From Wolbachia endosymbiont (group B) of Gerris lacustris (GTDB taxonomy: Bacteria > Pseudomonadota > Alphaproteobacteria > Rickettsiales > Anaplasmataceae), in assembly GCF_964028355.1 (NCBI RefSeq), contig NZ_OZ034761.1:1302001-1366000 (forward strand): a stretch of 64,000 nt of DNA, read 5' to 3'. A program made the position numbers and the translations under genes. Below the pieces are notes generated by a model. That model saw only the letters and a program-made list of their open reading frames with translations, was not told where the DNA came from and ran no database searches. Every line of letters begins with the position of its first letter. Positions within the stretch are counted from its first letter, which is position 1. Below are positions 29,105 to 39,892 of the stretch, piece after piece.

Positions 29105-30442
29105 GGAAGTGTTAAATAAACTGTGTCAAGCCGCATTTTTAGTTCAACTCAATTTTCAGTCTGTTGGGAAAGAAAATGTCAAGCTGAGACATAGTTAATG
29201 CCCAATTAGGCAAAGCTGTAGTCCACTTTTGCTCTACCTTTTTTATAGCACAATATACCTGTTTGTACAAGGCATTTGTATTAGTAAATGAGCCCTTAGT
29301 TTTAGTAAATTTCCTAATTTGTCTATGCAATCCCTCAATTGGATTGGTGGTGTAAATCAGCTTCCTAACTGGTCCAGAATACTTAAAATAACCAGACAAA
29401 TTTTCCCAATTGTTTTGCCATGATTTTGTAACCAAGGGATATTTTTCACTCCATTTTTCTTCCAGCTCAAGCAAATAATTCTCAGCAATCTCTTTACTTG
29501 AAGCACGATATATTTTTTTCAAATCATTTATGAAAACTTTTACATCTTTGCTAGATACATACTTCAGTGAATTCCTTATCTGATGCACTATGCATAGCTG
29601 TACTTCTGCTTTAGGAAATACACTATTTATAGCGGTAGGAAAGCTTTTTAGCCCATCAATACAGGCAATTAGAATATCTTCTACTCCTCTTTCTTTGAGG
29701 TCATTTAGTACTCCCAACCAGAAGTTAGCTCCTTCACTTTCAGCCAAATAAAAACCTAATACTTCTTTTCTGCCATTTTGATTTATGCCCAATATATTAT
29801 ACATACATTTACTTATGCAATGTCCGTCCTCCTTGACCTTAAAAAACATGCCATCCATAAATACTATTGGATACACTGATTGCAGTGGGCGGCTGCGCCA
29901 TTCATTGATTACTGGTAGCAGTTTATCGGTAATACTAGATATCTCTGCTGCTGATATTTTGTGGTCATATATTTCCTCAACATGTGAAGCTATATCTCTG
30001 TATCCCATGCCACTGGCATATGTGCTTAAGACCTTTGCTTCAAGTTCTGGATGTAGGCTTGTTTGCCTTTTTTTGACTATTTGTGGTTCAAAGCTTCCCT
30101 CCCTATCTCTTGGTGTTAGCAGCTCAAATGAGCCTGCACTCGTGCGTAAAGTTTTTGCGTTTCTCCCATTTCTTCGGTTATTTTCTTCACTTTCAGCTGA
30201 CATGTAGCTTTCTATTTCACCTTCCAGACTTGCCTCTAGCAACCTTTTTATAAACGGTGTTAATGCTCCATCTCTTCCTGTCAATGGTCTTCCTTCTCGT
30301 ATAGATGACAGGATATTTGTTTCTAATTCTTTATAATCTACCAAACCAGTAGTTCTATTTGCTTGACTCATATCAAACCTCCATTTTTTATATCAATTTA
30401 TTACTTTTTTTTTCGGTTTGACACACTTTTTTGAACGTTCCC
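29105..30442 (-). mobile_element. IS256-type element, copy I
   Basis: About 1338 bp. The left end GGAAGTGTTAAATAAACTG and the right end (reverse complement GGGAACGTTCAAAAAAGTG) are imperfect inverted repeats ending in TGTCAA. The flanks AAAAGTGT and TACATAAT do not match, although the family normally makes an 8-9 bp duplication. The left neighbour is a truncated ankyrin gene and the right neighbour a truncated cifB piece. Confidence 0.9.
29139..30371 (-). CDS. IS256-family (mutator-type) transposase, copy I
   Basis: 410 residues, complete. Conserved mutator-type segments are VFMDGMFFKVKEDG, IACIDGLKSFPTAINSVFP (second Asp) and TTNPIEGLHRQIRK (Glu region). GGAGG lies 6 nt upstream of the ATG at 30371. 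It differs from copy II at one residue near the C-terminus (NWALTM against NWSLTM). Confidence 0.94.
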   Translation of the reverse strand: MSQANRTTGLVDYKELETNILSSIREGRPLTGRDGALTPFIKRLLEASLEGEIESYMSAESEENNRRNGRNAKTLRTSAGSFELLTPRDREGSFEPQIVKKRQTSLHPELEAKVLSTYASGMGYRDIASHVEEIYDHKISAAEISSITDKLLPVINEWRSRPLQSVYPIVFMDGMFFKVKEDGHCISKCMYNILGINQNGRKEVLGFYLAESEGANFWLGVLNDLKERGVEDILIACIDGLKSFPTAINSVFPKAEVQLCIVHQIRNSLKYVSSKDVKVFINDLKKIYRASSKEIAENYLLELEEKWSEKYPLVTKSWQNNWENLSGYFKYSGPVRKLIYTTNPIEGLHRQIRKFTKTKGSFTNTNALYKQVYCAIKKVEQKWTTALPNWALTMSQLDIFFPNRLKIELN

Positions 30443-30710
30443 TACATAATTTAAATAACCCTTTATTCTAATTGTGTCTTCATATTCTTTTTCTACATCT
30501 CTTCCTGTAAAAAACTTGATTACCCCTGCAAAAAACACTTCTGCTTGTTCACCACCAGGTAATAGAGGTACTTGTTCTGCTATTGCTTTTGTATACTCTA
30601 TTCTCTCATGAATTTCTATACCAATTGTTATCAACACATCAGCAACCATAGTAACTATTGCTACCCTACCTAAAACTTTACTTGCAGCAGATAACCCTCT
30701 TAAAATCTTA
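30443..30710 (-). pseudogene. cifB: Displaced and inverted 3' piece of cifB
   Basis: Read on the minus strand, 88 codons start KILRGLSAASKVLG, contain a hydrophobic helix (VAIVTMVADVLITIGI) and stop at IS256 after IRIKGYLNYV. Joining base 30707 to 59374 gives SVSATTKILRGLS in frame, and the TAA next to IS630 copy 4 on this strand matches the TAA at 59372-59374. This is therefore the continuation of cifB, now 28 kb away in the opposite direction. Its own 3' end is missing. Confidence 0.75.
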
Positions 30711-31813
30711 TACCAATTCCCGCTATACAAGCAACGAATAGACAATAATGGAAAAAAAGCCATACTGGAGTAAGTAAAATAGCGAGGTTTAGATGGCATT
30801 AAGATCAAAATTATTGGATGAAAAAGTGGTGGAATCAGCAAAAGAGATGCTGAAGAAAGTAAGAAATAATGCGTATGTTGCAAAAAAACTAAATGCTGTA
30901 ATTGCAGCAAAAAAGCACAGTATAACAGCTGTAGCAAAAATATGTTGCATTTCGAGAAAGGCAATTACTACATGGATAAAGCACATAAAATTTGGAAGAG
31001 AAGAAAAATTATTTTCTCCACCTCAACGCCGTAGAAAAACTATATTGAACCAAAGTCAACTTGAACAAATTGAGGTGTGGATAGAGGAAAACCCCAATAT
31101 TACTATTAGAGAAATGAGAATAAGAATCCAAGAAAGATTTGGTTTGAATATCAGCAAATCCACAATACATCGTAATATGCAAAGAATGAAATTCTCATAT
31201 ATCACACCAAGACCAGTTCATAGTGGACAGGATAAAAATAAGCAAGAGGAGTTTAAAAAAAAACCTCAATGAAACTATTGTCATGCATTCTGAAAAAGAG
31301 CTATTTTTCTTCGATGAATCACGGTTTGGTACACATTCAAAAGTTGGACATGGGTGGTTTAAAAAAGGCAGTAGGACACAGGTTAAGGTAAAATTAGGTA
31401 GGGAAAATTTTTATCTCTATAGTGCAGTTAATCCCAGAAATGGAGAGAATTTTAGCTTATTCGCACCAAACGTCAACACTGCTTGTATAAATATATTCCT
31501 TGAACAGATGTCGCAATATTTAGGAATACGAAAGGCTTTTCTCGTGATGGATTGCGCTAGTTGGCATAAGTCAAAAAGTTTAAAGATACCTAAAAATATC
31601 GAAATTATATACCTACCACCATACTCACCTGACCTCAATCCTGTTGAGAGGTTTTGGTTATATATAAAACAGAACATTTTGCGCAATAAAATCTACGATA
31701 CAATTGTTCTGCTTGAGAGCGCTTTGTGTAAATTTATTACCTCTCTTTCCCCTTCCACGGTTAAACAACTCTGCAATGCTTCTTATTTGGTTTATTAATA
31801 ATGAGAGTTGGTA
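30711..31813 (+). mobile_element. IS630-type element, copy 4
   Basis: 1103 bp with TTA on both sides (30708-30710, 31814-31816). The flanking genes are a cifB piece (minus) and a phage tail gene (plus), which are not natural neighbours. The agreement may be chance, because TAA of cifB reads TTA on this strand. Confidence 0.92.
30793..31798 (+). CDS. IS630-type transposase (copy 4)
   Basis: Frames 30793-31272 and 31223-31798. The C-terminus is SYLVY, where the others have SYLVH. Confidence 0.87.
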
Positions 31814-32084
31814 TTACACCTAAAGATATTATAAATTGGGAGGTAAATTTTAATGTGCGTAACAAATATGGATCTGTTATTGCAAAATGGCATAGTTATG
31901 AAAAGGGAGAAACTATAGAAGAGAAAGTGGGAAATGAGGGTCCAAGTCATACCCTGCAAACGCTTTACTCTACCGCAGAATCAGCAATTAGTGCAGCAGC
32001 AGCCAAGTTAAAACAACTAAAACGTAGTACATCAAATTTAAATGTAACTGTTCCTGGTAATCCAGAATTATTTGCAGAAGCTAA

Positions 32085-33187
32085 TACCAATTCCCGCTAT
32101 ACAAGCAACGAATAGACAATAATGGAAAAAAAGCCATACTGGAGTAAGTAAAATAGCGAGGTTTAGATGGCATTAAGATCAAAATTATTGGATGAAAAAG
32201 TGGTGGAATCAGCAAAAGAGATGCTGAAGAAAGTAAGAAATAATGCGTATGTTGCAAAAAAACTAAATGCTGTAATTGCAGCAAAAAAGCACAGTATAAC
32301 AGCTGTAGCAAAAATATGTTGCATTTCGAGAAAGGCAATTACTACATGGATAAAGCACATAAAATTTGGAAGAGAAGAAAAATTATTTTCTCCACCTCAA
32401 CGCCGTAGAAAAACTATATTGAACCAAAGTCAACTTGAACAAATTGAGGTGTGGATGGAGGAAAACCCCAATATTACTATTAGAGAAATGAGAATAAGAA
32501 TCCAAGAAAGATTTGGTTTGAATATCAGCAAATCCACAATACATCGTAATATGCAAAGAATGAAATTCTCATATATCACACCAAGACCAGTTCATAGTGG
32601 ACAGGATAAAAATAAGCAAGAGGAGTTTAAAAAAAAACCTCAATGAAACTATTGTCATGCATTCTGAAAAAGAGCTATTTTTCTTCGATGAATCACGGTT
32701 TGGTACACATTCAAAAGTTGGACATGGGTGGTTTAAAAAAGGCAGTAGGACACAGGTTAAGGTAAAATTAGGTAGGGAAAATTTTTATCTCTATAGTGCA
32801 GTTAATCCCAGAAATGGAGAGAATTTTAGCTTATTTGCACCAAACGTCAACACTGCTTGTATAAATATATTCCTTGAACAGATGTCGCAATATTTAGGAA
32901 TACGAAAGGCTTTTCTCGTGATGGATTGCGCTAGTTGGCATAAGTCAAAAAGTTTAAAGATACCTAAAAATATCGAAATTATATACCTACCACCATACTC
33001 ACCTGACCTCAATCCTGTTGAGAGGTTTTGGTTATATATAAAACAGAACATTTTGCGCAATAAAATCTACGATACAATTGTTCTGCTTGAGAGCGCTTTG
33101 TGTAAATTTATTACCTCTCTTTCCCCTTCCACGGTTAAACAACTCTGCAATGCTTCTTATTTGGTTCATTAATAATGAGAGTTGGTA
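32085..33187 (+). mobile_element. IS630-type element, copy 5
   Basis: 1103 bp flanked by TAA at 32082-32084 and 33188-33190: a simple insertion in the tail gene. Confidence 0.93.
32167..33172 (+). CDS. IS630-type transposase (copy 5)
   Basis: Frames 32167-32646 and 32597-33172. It has the Ile to Met variant shared with copy 3 and is otherwise consensus. Confidence 0.87.
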
Positions 33188-33453
33188 TAAGATCAGCCTT
33201 TCAGGATTTTGTCAGGAAATTGAAGGTGAATGGGTAATTAGCAAGGCAGAACATATTCTGAATAATAGAGGATATCAAACTATAGTAGAGGCAACAGTGA
33301 GCAAAGCTGTTTAAGTGAAACTTAAGCAAATGATTATTTAATTCTAAAAAATGTATAATACATGAGCATAAATTCGATCATACATAAAAATAGACTAGTT
33401 TTATTAATAGCACTGGCAGTATGTATTGTAATCGTATGTATTTCATTATCTAA

Positions 33454-34316
33454 GAGCCTGTTCATAATCTTTTGAGGAGCAAGGCAGTAAAAGCTAGAAC
33501 GACCATTTGTAGTCTAGTATTGAGTTTACGCTCGCAATTTTTCCATAACCGTCTACACTTTTCCAGCCAAGCAAAAGAACGCTCTACAACCCACCTTTTT
33601 GGCAATACAACAAAGGTATGTAATTCACTTCGTTTTATTACTTCAACGGTTGCACCAATAGTCGTTTTTATTTGAGTTGCAAAATTTTCTCCTGTATAAC
33701 CTGCATCAACTAGTATATTTTGAACTTCGGAAAGATTTTTTCTTGCGTTACAAATCATCTCTACAGCAGCAGTACGATCTCCGATATTAGCTGTAGTAAT
33801 ATAAATTGCATGTGGCAAACCTTGCGTATCTACTGCAATATGACGCTTTATTCCTGAAATTTTCTTGCCGGCATCATAACCTTTTTCTTCAGCAATATCG
33901 GTGTTTTTTACACTTTGAGCATCAATGATGCAGAAGCTTGTTTTTGTATTCCGACCACTGTTGAAACGAACCTCTCCAACTAATTTTTTTTAAGACAATT
34001 TCTAGAACACTTTCTCTATCTTCATTCGGTTTTTTACTCCATCTCTTGAAGTAATCGTAACAATTGCGCCATTTTGGAAACTCTTTTGGTAGCATTCGCC
34101 ACTGACAGCCACTTTTTAGCACATAAAGTACACCGCAAAATAACTCATATAAATCCAGTTTTCTTGGTTTTGTTTTTTTTCTACAGGATTCTAGATCTGG
34201 TAATATAATCTCAAATCTTTCCCGACTTATATCACTTGGGTATACACTCCTCATATATCCTAACTTATATACATTATCTCTTAGTTTATTCCTTTCTTGA
34301 GATCATGTACAGGTTC
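33454..34316 (-). mobile_element. IS5-type element, copy C
   Basis: 863 bp flanked by TAA at 33451-33453 and 34317-34319. It sits just after the membrane-helix codons of the ankyrin gene. Confidence 0.93.
33462..34254 (-). CDS. IS5-type transposase (copy C)
   Basis: Frames 34254-33922 and 33818-33462, identical in protein sequence to copies A, B and D. Confidence 0.87.
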
Positions 34317-34604
34317 TAAAAAGAGAGACAAAGATAGCATTACTAAATTAGAAATTGCATCTGAAACTTGTGACCTAGAAAATATCAAGCTCTTGATACA
34401 AAACAATGTAAGTATTGGCAAAAAAGCATTGCGTTATGCTGCAGGAAAAGGATGTTTAGAAATTATGAAATTTTTAGTAGAAAAGGGCATTGATGTAAAT
34501 GCTGCCAATAAATTTAAGTGGACAGCACTGCATTCTGCTGCAGATCAAGGTCATTTAGAAATTGTTGAGTTTCTATTAAAGCAAGGAGCAAATCCTAATA
34601 CTAA

Positions 34605-35707
34605 TACCAACTCTCATTATTAATGAACCAAATAAGAAGCATTGCAGAGTTGTTTAACCGTGGAAGGGGAAAGAGAGGTAATAAATTTACACAAAGCGCT
34701 CTCAAGCAGAACAATTGTATCGTAGATTTTATTGCGCAAAATGTTCTGTTTTATATATAACCAAAACCTCTCAACAGGATTGAGGTCAGGTGAGTATGGT
34801 GGTAGGTATATAATTTCGATATTTTTAGGTATCTTTAAACTTTTTGACTTATGCCAACTAGCGCAATCCATCACGAGAAAAGCCTTTCGTATTCCTAAAT
34901 ATTGCGACATCTGTTCAAGGAATATATTTATACAAGCAGTGTTGACGTTTGGTGCAAATAAGCTAAAATTCTCTCCATTTCTGGGATTAACTGCACTATA
35001 GAGATAAAAATTTTCCCTACCTAATTTTACCTTAACCTGTGTCCTACTGCCTTTTTTAAACCACCCATGTCCAACTTTTGAATGTGTACCAAACCGTGAT
35101 TCATCGAAGAAAAATAGCTCTTTTTCAGAATGCATGACAATAGTTTCATTGAGGTTTTTTTTTAAACTCCTCTTGCTTATTTTTATCCTGTCCACTATGA
35201 ACTGGTCTTGGTGTGATATATGAGAATTTCATTCTTTGCATATTACGATGTATTGTGGATTTGCTGATATTCAAACCAAATCTTTCTTGGATTCTTATTC
35301 TCATTTCTCTGATAGTAATATTGGGGTTTTCCTCTATCCACACCTCAATTTGTTCAAGTTGACTTTGGTTCAATATAGTTTTTCTACGGCGTTGAGGTGG
35401 AGAAAATAATTTTTCTTCTCTTCCAAATTTTATGTGCTTTATCCATGTAGTAATTGCCTTTCTCGAAATGCAACATATTTTTGCTACAGCTGTTATACTG
35501 TGCTTTTTTGCTGCAATTACAGCATTTAGTTTTTTTGCAACATACGCATTATTTCTTACTTTCTTCAACATCTCTTTTGCTGATTCCACCACTTTTTCAT
35601 CCAATAATTTTGATCTTAATGCCATCTAAACCTCGCTATTTTACTTACTCCAGTATGGCTTTTTTTCCATTATTGTCTATTCGTTGCTTGTATAGCGGGA
35701 ATTGGTA
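34605..35707 (-). mobile_element. IS630-type element, copy 6
   Basis: 1103 bp with TAA on both sides (34602-34604, 35708-35710). The left neighbour is an ankyrin gene and the right an IS110 transposase, both cut mid-gene. The match of flanks may be accidental. Confidence 0.92.
34620..35625 (-). CDS. IS630-type transposase (copy 6)
   Basis: Frames 35625-35146 and 35195-34620. It has only silent differences from the consensus. Confidence 0.87.
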
Positions 35708-36535
35708 TAAGCTACTATGGCAGGAAAGAAAAGTGCCTTACGTAATGGTTGTGAACCGGATTTACTTAATCTGGGTTTGGCATATACAGATGAACCTGAT
35801 GTTATATTTCTCGGTATAACTCCTGCATATGCTGCCAATTGTCTGGCATTTCTAAAAACTTCTATGTCAGGAACCTCAGCTAAAATAGCTACTGCTGATT
35901 CCTCTCCTATGCCTGGAATAGTCAGTAGAAGTTGAAAATTTTCCAACAACTCTTTGTGTTGCTTTAATAGTTCACGTACGGAGTTTTTTATTGTTTCTAT
36001 TTTTTGAGCTATATTCATTGCAAGGTCTTCCCAAGCATTTGCAACTTCTTTGGGCAGTCTCTCTTTTTTTTCTAAGTGGTTATTTACTAATATCAATTCA
36101 TCTTTTAACGCAACCGAGCAACGATAAAGATGTTTTAATTTTTTCAGTTCAGGAGAAGGTGGTATCCAACGAGTAGGTTCCTGTCTTTGGCAACAATCAG
36201 CAATAATTTCTGCATCAGTCTGATCATTTTTTTTGCCGTGTAAGCTTACTTCTTGCGTAGGATTTTATGCAATAAGGATTTACAACACTAACAAAATGTC
36301 CAGTATTGTGTAGAAATTCAGCCAAAGCTTCACTATAACAACCGGTAGCTTCCATGCAGGCTTTTACTTGTTCTACATTATGTTTTTGTAGAAAGCTCAG
36401 TAAACCTTGAAAACCATGATCATCGTTCTTAAAGCTCCTTTTCCTAGTTTCACGTTTTCCTTTTTTACTTATAAATGAGAGAAAAACATCAAAGCGATCT
36501 TTTGATACATCTATGCCAAGAAAGTTGTTGATCAT
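35708..36535 (-). pseudogene. IS110-family transposase, frameshifted and C-terminally truncated
   Basis: The N-terminal half (36535-36224) has the DEDD start NNFLGIDVSKDRFDVF and CMEATGCYSE. The frame breaks at a run of eight A residues near 36230; the next frame resumes at NDQTDAEIIADCC, where the family has its K-x-D-x-x-DA motif. The C-terminal domain has LLTIPGIGEESAVAILAEV and YAGVIPR before IS630 copy 6 cuts it at 35708. The start is the ATG at 36535, or a longer one at 36547. Confidence 0.82.
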
Positions 36536-36547
36536 ATATAACCCCAT

Positions 36548-36780
36548 ACGTTACCATTAAAAATGAAAAGTAAGGCTAACCTTGTTAATACAGAATTAGA
36601 ACCATTTAGGTCTTTCTAAGACGCCGTCCAGCCTATACTTTTGAGGGGGAGCTCTTATCTGCAAAACAGATTTTATATCTAAGGTTTATATCAGAGTTCC
36701 TCCCTTCTCCAACTAATGCTTAAGCTTAAAACATTAGATGCTTTTTTCAAGATACAAGTTTATATTGGTATGCTAAATTT
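36548..36780. other. Non-coding end of the second IS110 element, candidate bridge-RNA region
   Basis: 233 bp upstream of the IS110 gene with no ORF. It contains blocks resembling those upstream of the first IS110 (TTCCTC-type motifs, AGAGTTCCTCCC). If the element once encoded a bridge RNA it would be here. The boundary with the next gene is not visible. Confidence 0.25.
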
Positions 36781-36806
36781 ATTATGGCATTAATATGGAG
36801 GTTATT

Positions 36807-37756
36807 ATGTTAAATGCTTTAAGAAACTGGATTTGGTCCAGTGAGAAGAAAAGTAAAATTCTGAAGAAGTTATAGTTCCAGTCCTTCGTAGTCAAAACAT
36901 TTCTGGAACAATATCGGATAAGAATCCAGTGGTGATAAATAAGCACACACGTAAATATGAATATATCACTTACAAATGTGCTGTAGAAAATCTTTCTAAA
37001 TCATCTGAACATCACCTAAATGAGAAAAAATTTTTAGACAAAAATGATAAAGAAACTCAATTTTTTATTGATGAAATTCAAAAGGAAATTACTAAACACA
37101 TACCTCTTAGTTCTATAAAAAATATAAAATTAAGGGGAAGGAAGGATAAATCGTTTACTGTATGGTTGTTATTGAGCGAGGATTCAGAACAATTAAAAAT
37201 TGATGAATCATTTCTTGGAAATGTTTCCTGTCGTGCTGATCCAAAAGTTACAGCTGTTACGCTGTTAAACTCTCCAGAAGAGGAGAGAGGATTACGCATC
37301 TCATTAGACAAAAATAAATGCAGACTTTACGAGGTAATCAATGGATCCTATTCAATCCAATTTAGTTGGAAGGTAGGCAATGAAGATTGCAGCATTATTG
37401 TGAATATCAGTAATGATGGTACAGTAACTTGTGACAATATAAGTGAGGATTTAACTTTTGAAGATCTCGAGGAAAATAAAGATGTAAAAATCAGAATTGG
37501 TGGTGTTAAAAATAAGAAAATGACTTTAGCAGAGCTAGTTTCTCTTGATAAGTCGCAGTATAGAAGTTCTAGTGAAGAAGTAAAAATGCACGGAAATTCT
37601 AAAATAGAAAACCTTGTGAAAAAAAGTACTGAAGCAAAATCTGCGCTTAAAGAATTTGCTTCAGAGGTAAAAGAAGAGAGCTCTGAGTCGGTGAAACCTT
37701 TGACAGATATCACAAAAGCGGATGTCAAAGGAGCTGGTTCTTCTATTCAGCGTTAG
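36807..37756 (+). pseudogene. Unrecognised protein, paralogue 1, frameshifted near its start
   Basis: GGAGG at 36797-36801 points to the ATG at 36807 (MLNALRNWIWSSEKKSK). The frame then breaks in an A run near 36853; restoring one base continues as NSEEVIVPVLRSQN and stays open to 37756, about 316 codons in all. A GTG at 36929 could still start 275 residues. I do not recognise the family. A conserved core, CRLYEVINGSYSIQFSWKVG with NISNDGTVTC, is shared with the next gene. No signal peptide or membrane helix is seen. It lies in the WO-like block. Confidence 0.7.
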
Positions 37757-37885
37757 TTTTCTATATGGGAGCTTTTATAAATTTTTGTAGAAGCTGTTTT
37801 TTTCATAAAAAATTTAAACTTTAATGTTGACCGAGAAGATCAACATTGATATATACTTCTATATAGTTAATGTGTGAAGGTATAC

Positions 37886-38755
37886 ATGCTAGATAATCCT
37901 AAAGGTCTAATTAAAACTCTTGGTCAAAATGAAAATTTTTATTTGCGTACAAAGGATAAGTTCTTTGAAAATGTGAGCCCAGATAATAAAATACTTATAG
38001 ATTCTGAAGATAAGAACGAAGAAGTTAGTATTGATGATGATGAAATGTGGTTTAAACACTTTTCTACTGTGGTTCCTAATGAAGAAGGGCAGGAAAAGTA
38101 TAAGTATGAGGTTAATGGCAGGTATGAGTACAAGTATGCCAATAAGTACGATAGCAAAAATATTGTAGGCAAAATTGCTAACAAAATTGCACAAAATTTA
38201 AATTAAAGTATAAAAGACAATACTTTAGAATATATAGGAATTAAAGAAAGTAGAAAGAAAGGTAAGATTAAACCTGCACTCAGAATTATGCTCAGCGATC
38301 TTACAAAACCAGTAAATGTAGTTGATATTCTAAATAATGATATATGCAAGCAATATGGTGTAGATGGAATTACATTATTACTGCCTAGTAAAAGCAAGTG
38401 TGAAACAAGAGGAATACGCTGCAGAGTTGATGAGAATGGAGTAAGAATTTATGAAGTAGCTAATGGCTCATATTATATTGCTTTAAATTGGTATGCTGAA
38501 GGAAAAGAGTGTAAGATAAAAATCAGCATTAGTGATGATGGTTCTGTAGAGTTTATTGAAGGTGATGTCACTTGGGATCAAATAACTGCACATAAAGAGG
38601 TAAAAGTAGGTAGACAATACGAAGCAAAGCCTTTATATGGAGCATTGTCATATTTAAGGCGAGAAGGCTCTGAAGTAATAAAAGGATTTTATCCTTCAAC
38701 AAGTGTGGAAAGCATACAAATTACTACAGGAGTTAATAGACAAGCAGCTATTTAA
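37886..38755 (+). pseudogene. Unrecognised protein, paralogue 2, with an in-frame stop
   Basis: One reading frame runs from the ATG at 37886 (AAGG 5 nt upstream; a GTG at 37874 is also possible) to 38755, broken by one TAA at 38204-38206. Codons after the stop stay open and sensible (DNTLEYIGIKESRKKGK). The second half carries VRIYEVANGSYYIALNWYAE and ISISDDGSVEF, matching paralogue 1. The simplest reading is a nonsense mutation in a gene of about 289 codons. Two separate proteins or readthrough are less likely but possible. Confidence 0.7.
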
Positions 38756-38770
38756 ATTCCATTGCTTAAA

Positions 38771-38804
38771 ATGAAGCCTTTTTATTTACCAGAAAAGGCT
38801 TCAT
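38771..38804. terminator. Strong hairpin after paralogue 2
   Basis: ATGAAGCCTTTT at 38771-38782 and AAAAGGCTTCAT at 38793-38804 form a perfect 12-bp stem with a 10-nt loop, 15 bp past the stop codon. There is no long T run after it, so termination is likely but not certain. Confidence 0.6.
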
Positions 38805-38820
38805 ACTAGTATCCTCCCAG

Positions 38821-39890
38821 TATTAACTTGATAAGGCACAGTTTAAAAATATCTTGCAAGTTGATTGCAAAATCTTACAGCTATTTAATAGTGTTAAATT
38901 ATTGGACAGTAGCTATATTACTCTACCTAACAATATGGAAGAGATGTATAAAGGTTATGGTACTAGCTACAGTGGCTATGAAAGCAATACTAAGTCTGGA
39001 ATAAAGTTACAATTAGTTTTCGACTACATGAATCAGATAATAGACCAACTTAATTTAACGGAGGGAGTAAGATCAGACCAGGGATATAGGAAACATTTAA
39101 GTAATATATTAAGCAATGATTTGCTAATATCTGATCTCGGTTATTTTGTGCCAAGTTCTTTTAAACAAATCAATGAAATAGGAGCTTATTTCATAAGTCG
39201 TTATAAATCCGATACCAACATATATGATGTAGAAACAAATCAAAAAATGGAGTTATTAGAATGTTTAGAGGATAAGTTATTTTTAGAAAACGAGGTATTG
39301 TTAGGAAAAGAAGCAAAAATTAGAGTAAGAATTATATGTCAGAAACTAACTGAATATGGCCAGAAGAAGGAAAGCTAATAGATTAGCAAGATCGCAGGGA
39401 TATACATCCTCTAAAAGAAATCAAAAATTGTTGAACTGGTCAAAACTAATGTTCCAGAAAATAAAATTAGTGCTGAGCAAGTATTAACGATTTACAGAGT
39501 AAGGTGGCAAATTATTTAAATTGTATAAAAGCCATATCAGACTTGATAAGCTAAAAGGAAAGCCATGCAGAGTATTATGTGAACTATATGCTAAATTGTG
39601 CGCAATTCTTATATTTCACAGCATAGTTGGTTGCACAGAAGTGAAAAAGAATACAGAACTTAGCTTAACAAAGGCATTTATTGAGCTAAAAAGGCGGGTT
39701 AGAGAGTTATTTTTAGCACTAAAGAATAAAGTTAATAGTTTGAAAGTTTTTCTTAAAAAGCTTACCATAACTTGGTCTCGATTTTCATTAAAAGACAAGT
39801 ACAGAAAAACTAGAGTATCTACCTTAACTTCCCTGAATGAATTTACTTACAATCTCTTAACTTGACGCGTATGGTTTATTTAACACTCCC
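38821..39890 (+). pseudogene. IS4-type transposase, decayed
   Basis: Three frames are needed to read it: 38854-39378 (GIKLQLVFDYMNQIIDQLN), a short piece with RKANRLARSQGYTSSKRNQK, and 39521-39865 (the IS4-type end, FKLYKSHIRLDKLKGKP, then LKRRVRELFLALKNKV). A stop and at least two frame changes inactivate it. Its last 169 bp are also at 418-583. The end TAACACTCCC lies 2 bp from the next gene's stop codon. Confidence 0.78.
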
Positions 39891-39892
39891 GT

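Larger units (their letters stand above)
31814..33314 (+). pseudogene. Prophage WO tail protein D, C-terminal part, IS-interrupted
   Basis: Parts 31816-32084 and 33191-33314 join in frame without IS630 copy 5, giving 130 residues and a natural stop. TPKDIINWEVNFNVRN opens it and SLSGFCQEIEGEWVISKAEH ends it, as in the C-terminal domain of phage late-control protein D (the P2 gpD-like tail hub). The N-terminal half is absent, replaced by IS630 copy 4. It marks this block as prophage WO-derived. Identification rests on motif memory. Confidence 0.72.
33362..34604 (+). pseudogene. Membrane-anchored ankyrin-repeat gene, IS-interrupted and truncated
   Basis: Parts 33362-33453 and 34320-34604 join in frame once IS5 copy C and one TAA are removed. 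The product starts MSINSIIHKNR, continues with one membrane helix (LVLLIALAVCIVIVCISL), then ankyrin repeats (GIDVNAANKFKWTALHSAA, GHLEIVEFLLKQGANPN). It is cut at 34604 by IS630 copy 6, leaving about 125 residues. Its place just downstream of the tail gene fits a WO-encoded ankyrin gene. The rest is not in this window. Confidence 0.8.

Noticed and set aside
28386..29198. A separate ankyrin gene starting at 28386
   Set aside because: It is the second half of the gene at 26950, and its last codons are IS256 sequence.
30401..30964. A 187-residue minus-strand frame
   Set aside because: It is a chimera of IS630 antisense, the cifB 3' piece and the IS256 end; only 30443-30710 is real.
38288..38755. 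An independent 155-residue gene
   Set aside because: It is in the same frame as the part before the TAA at 38204 and has no ribosome binding site; a single broken gene is simpler.
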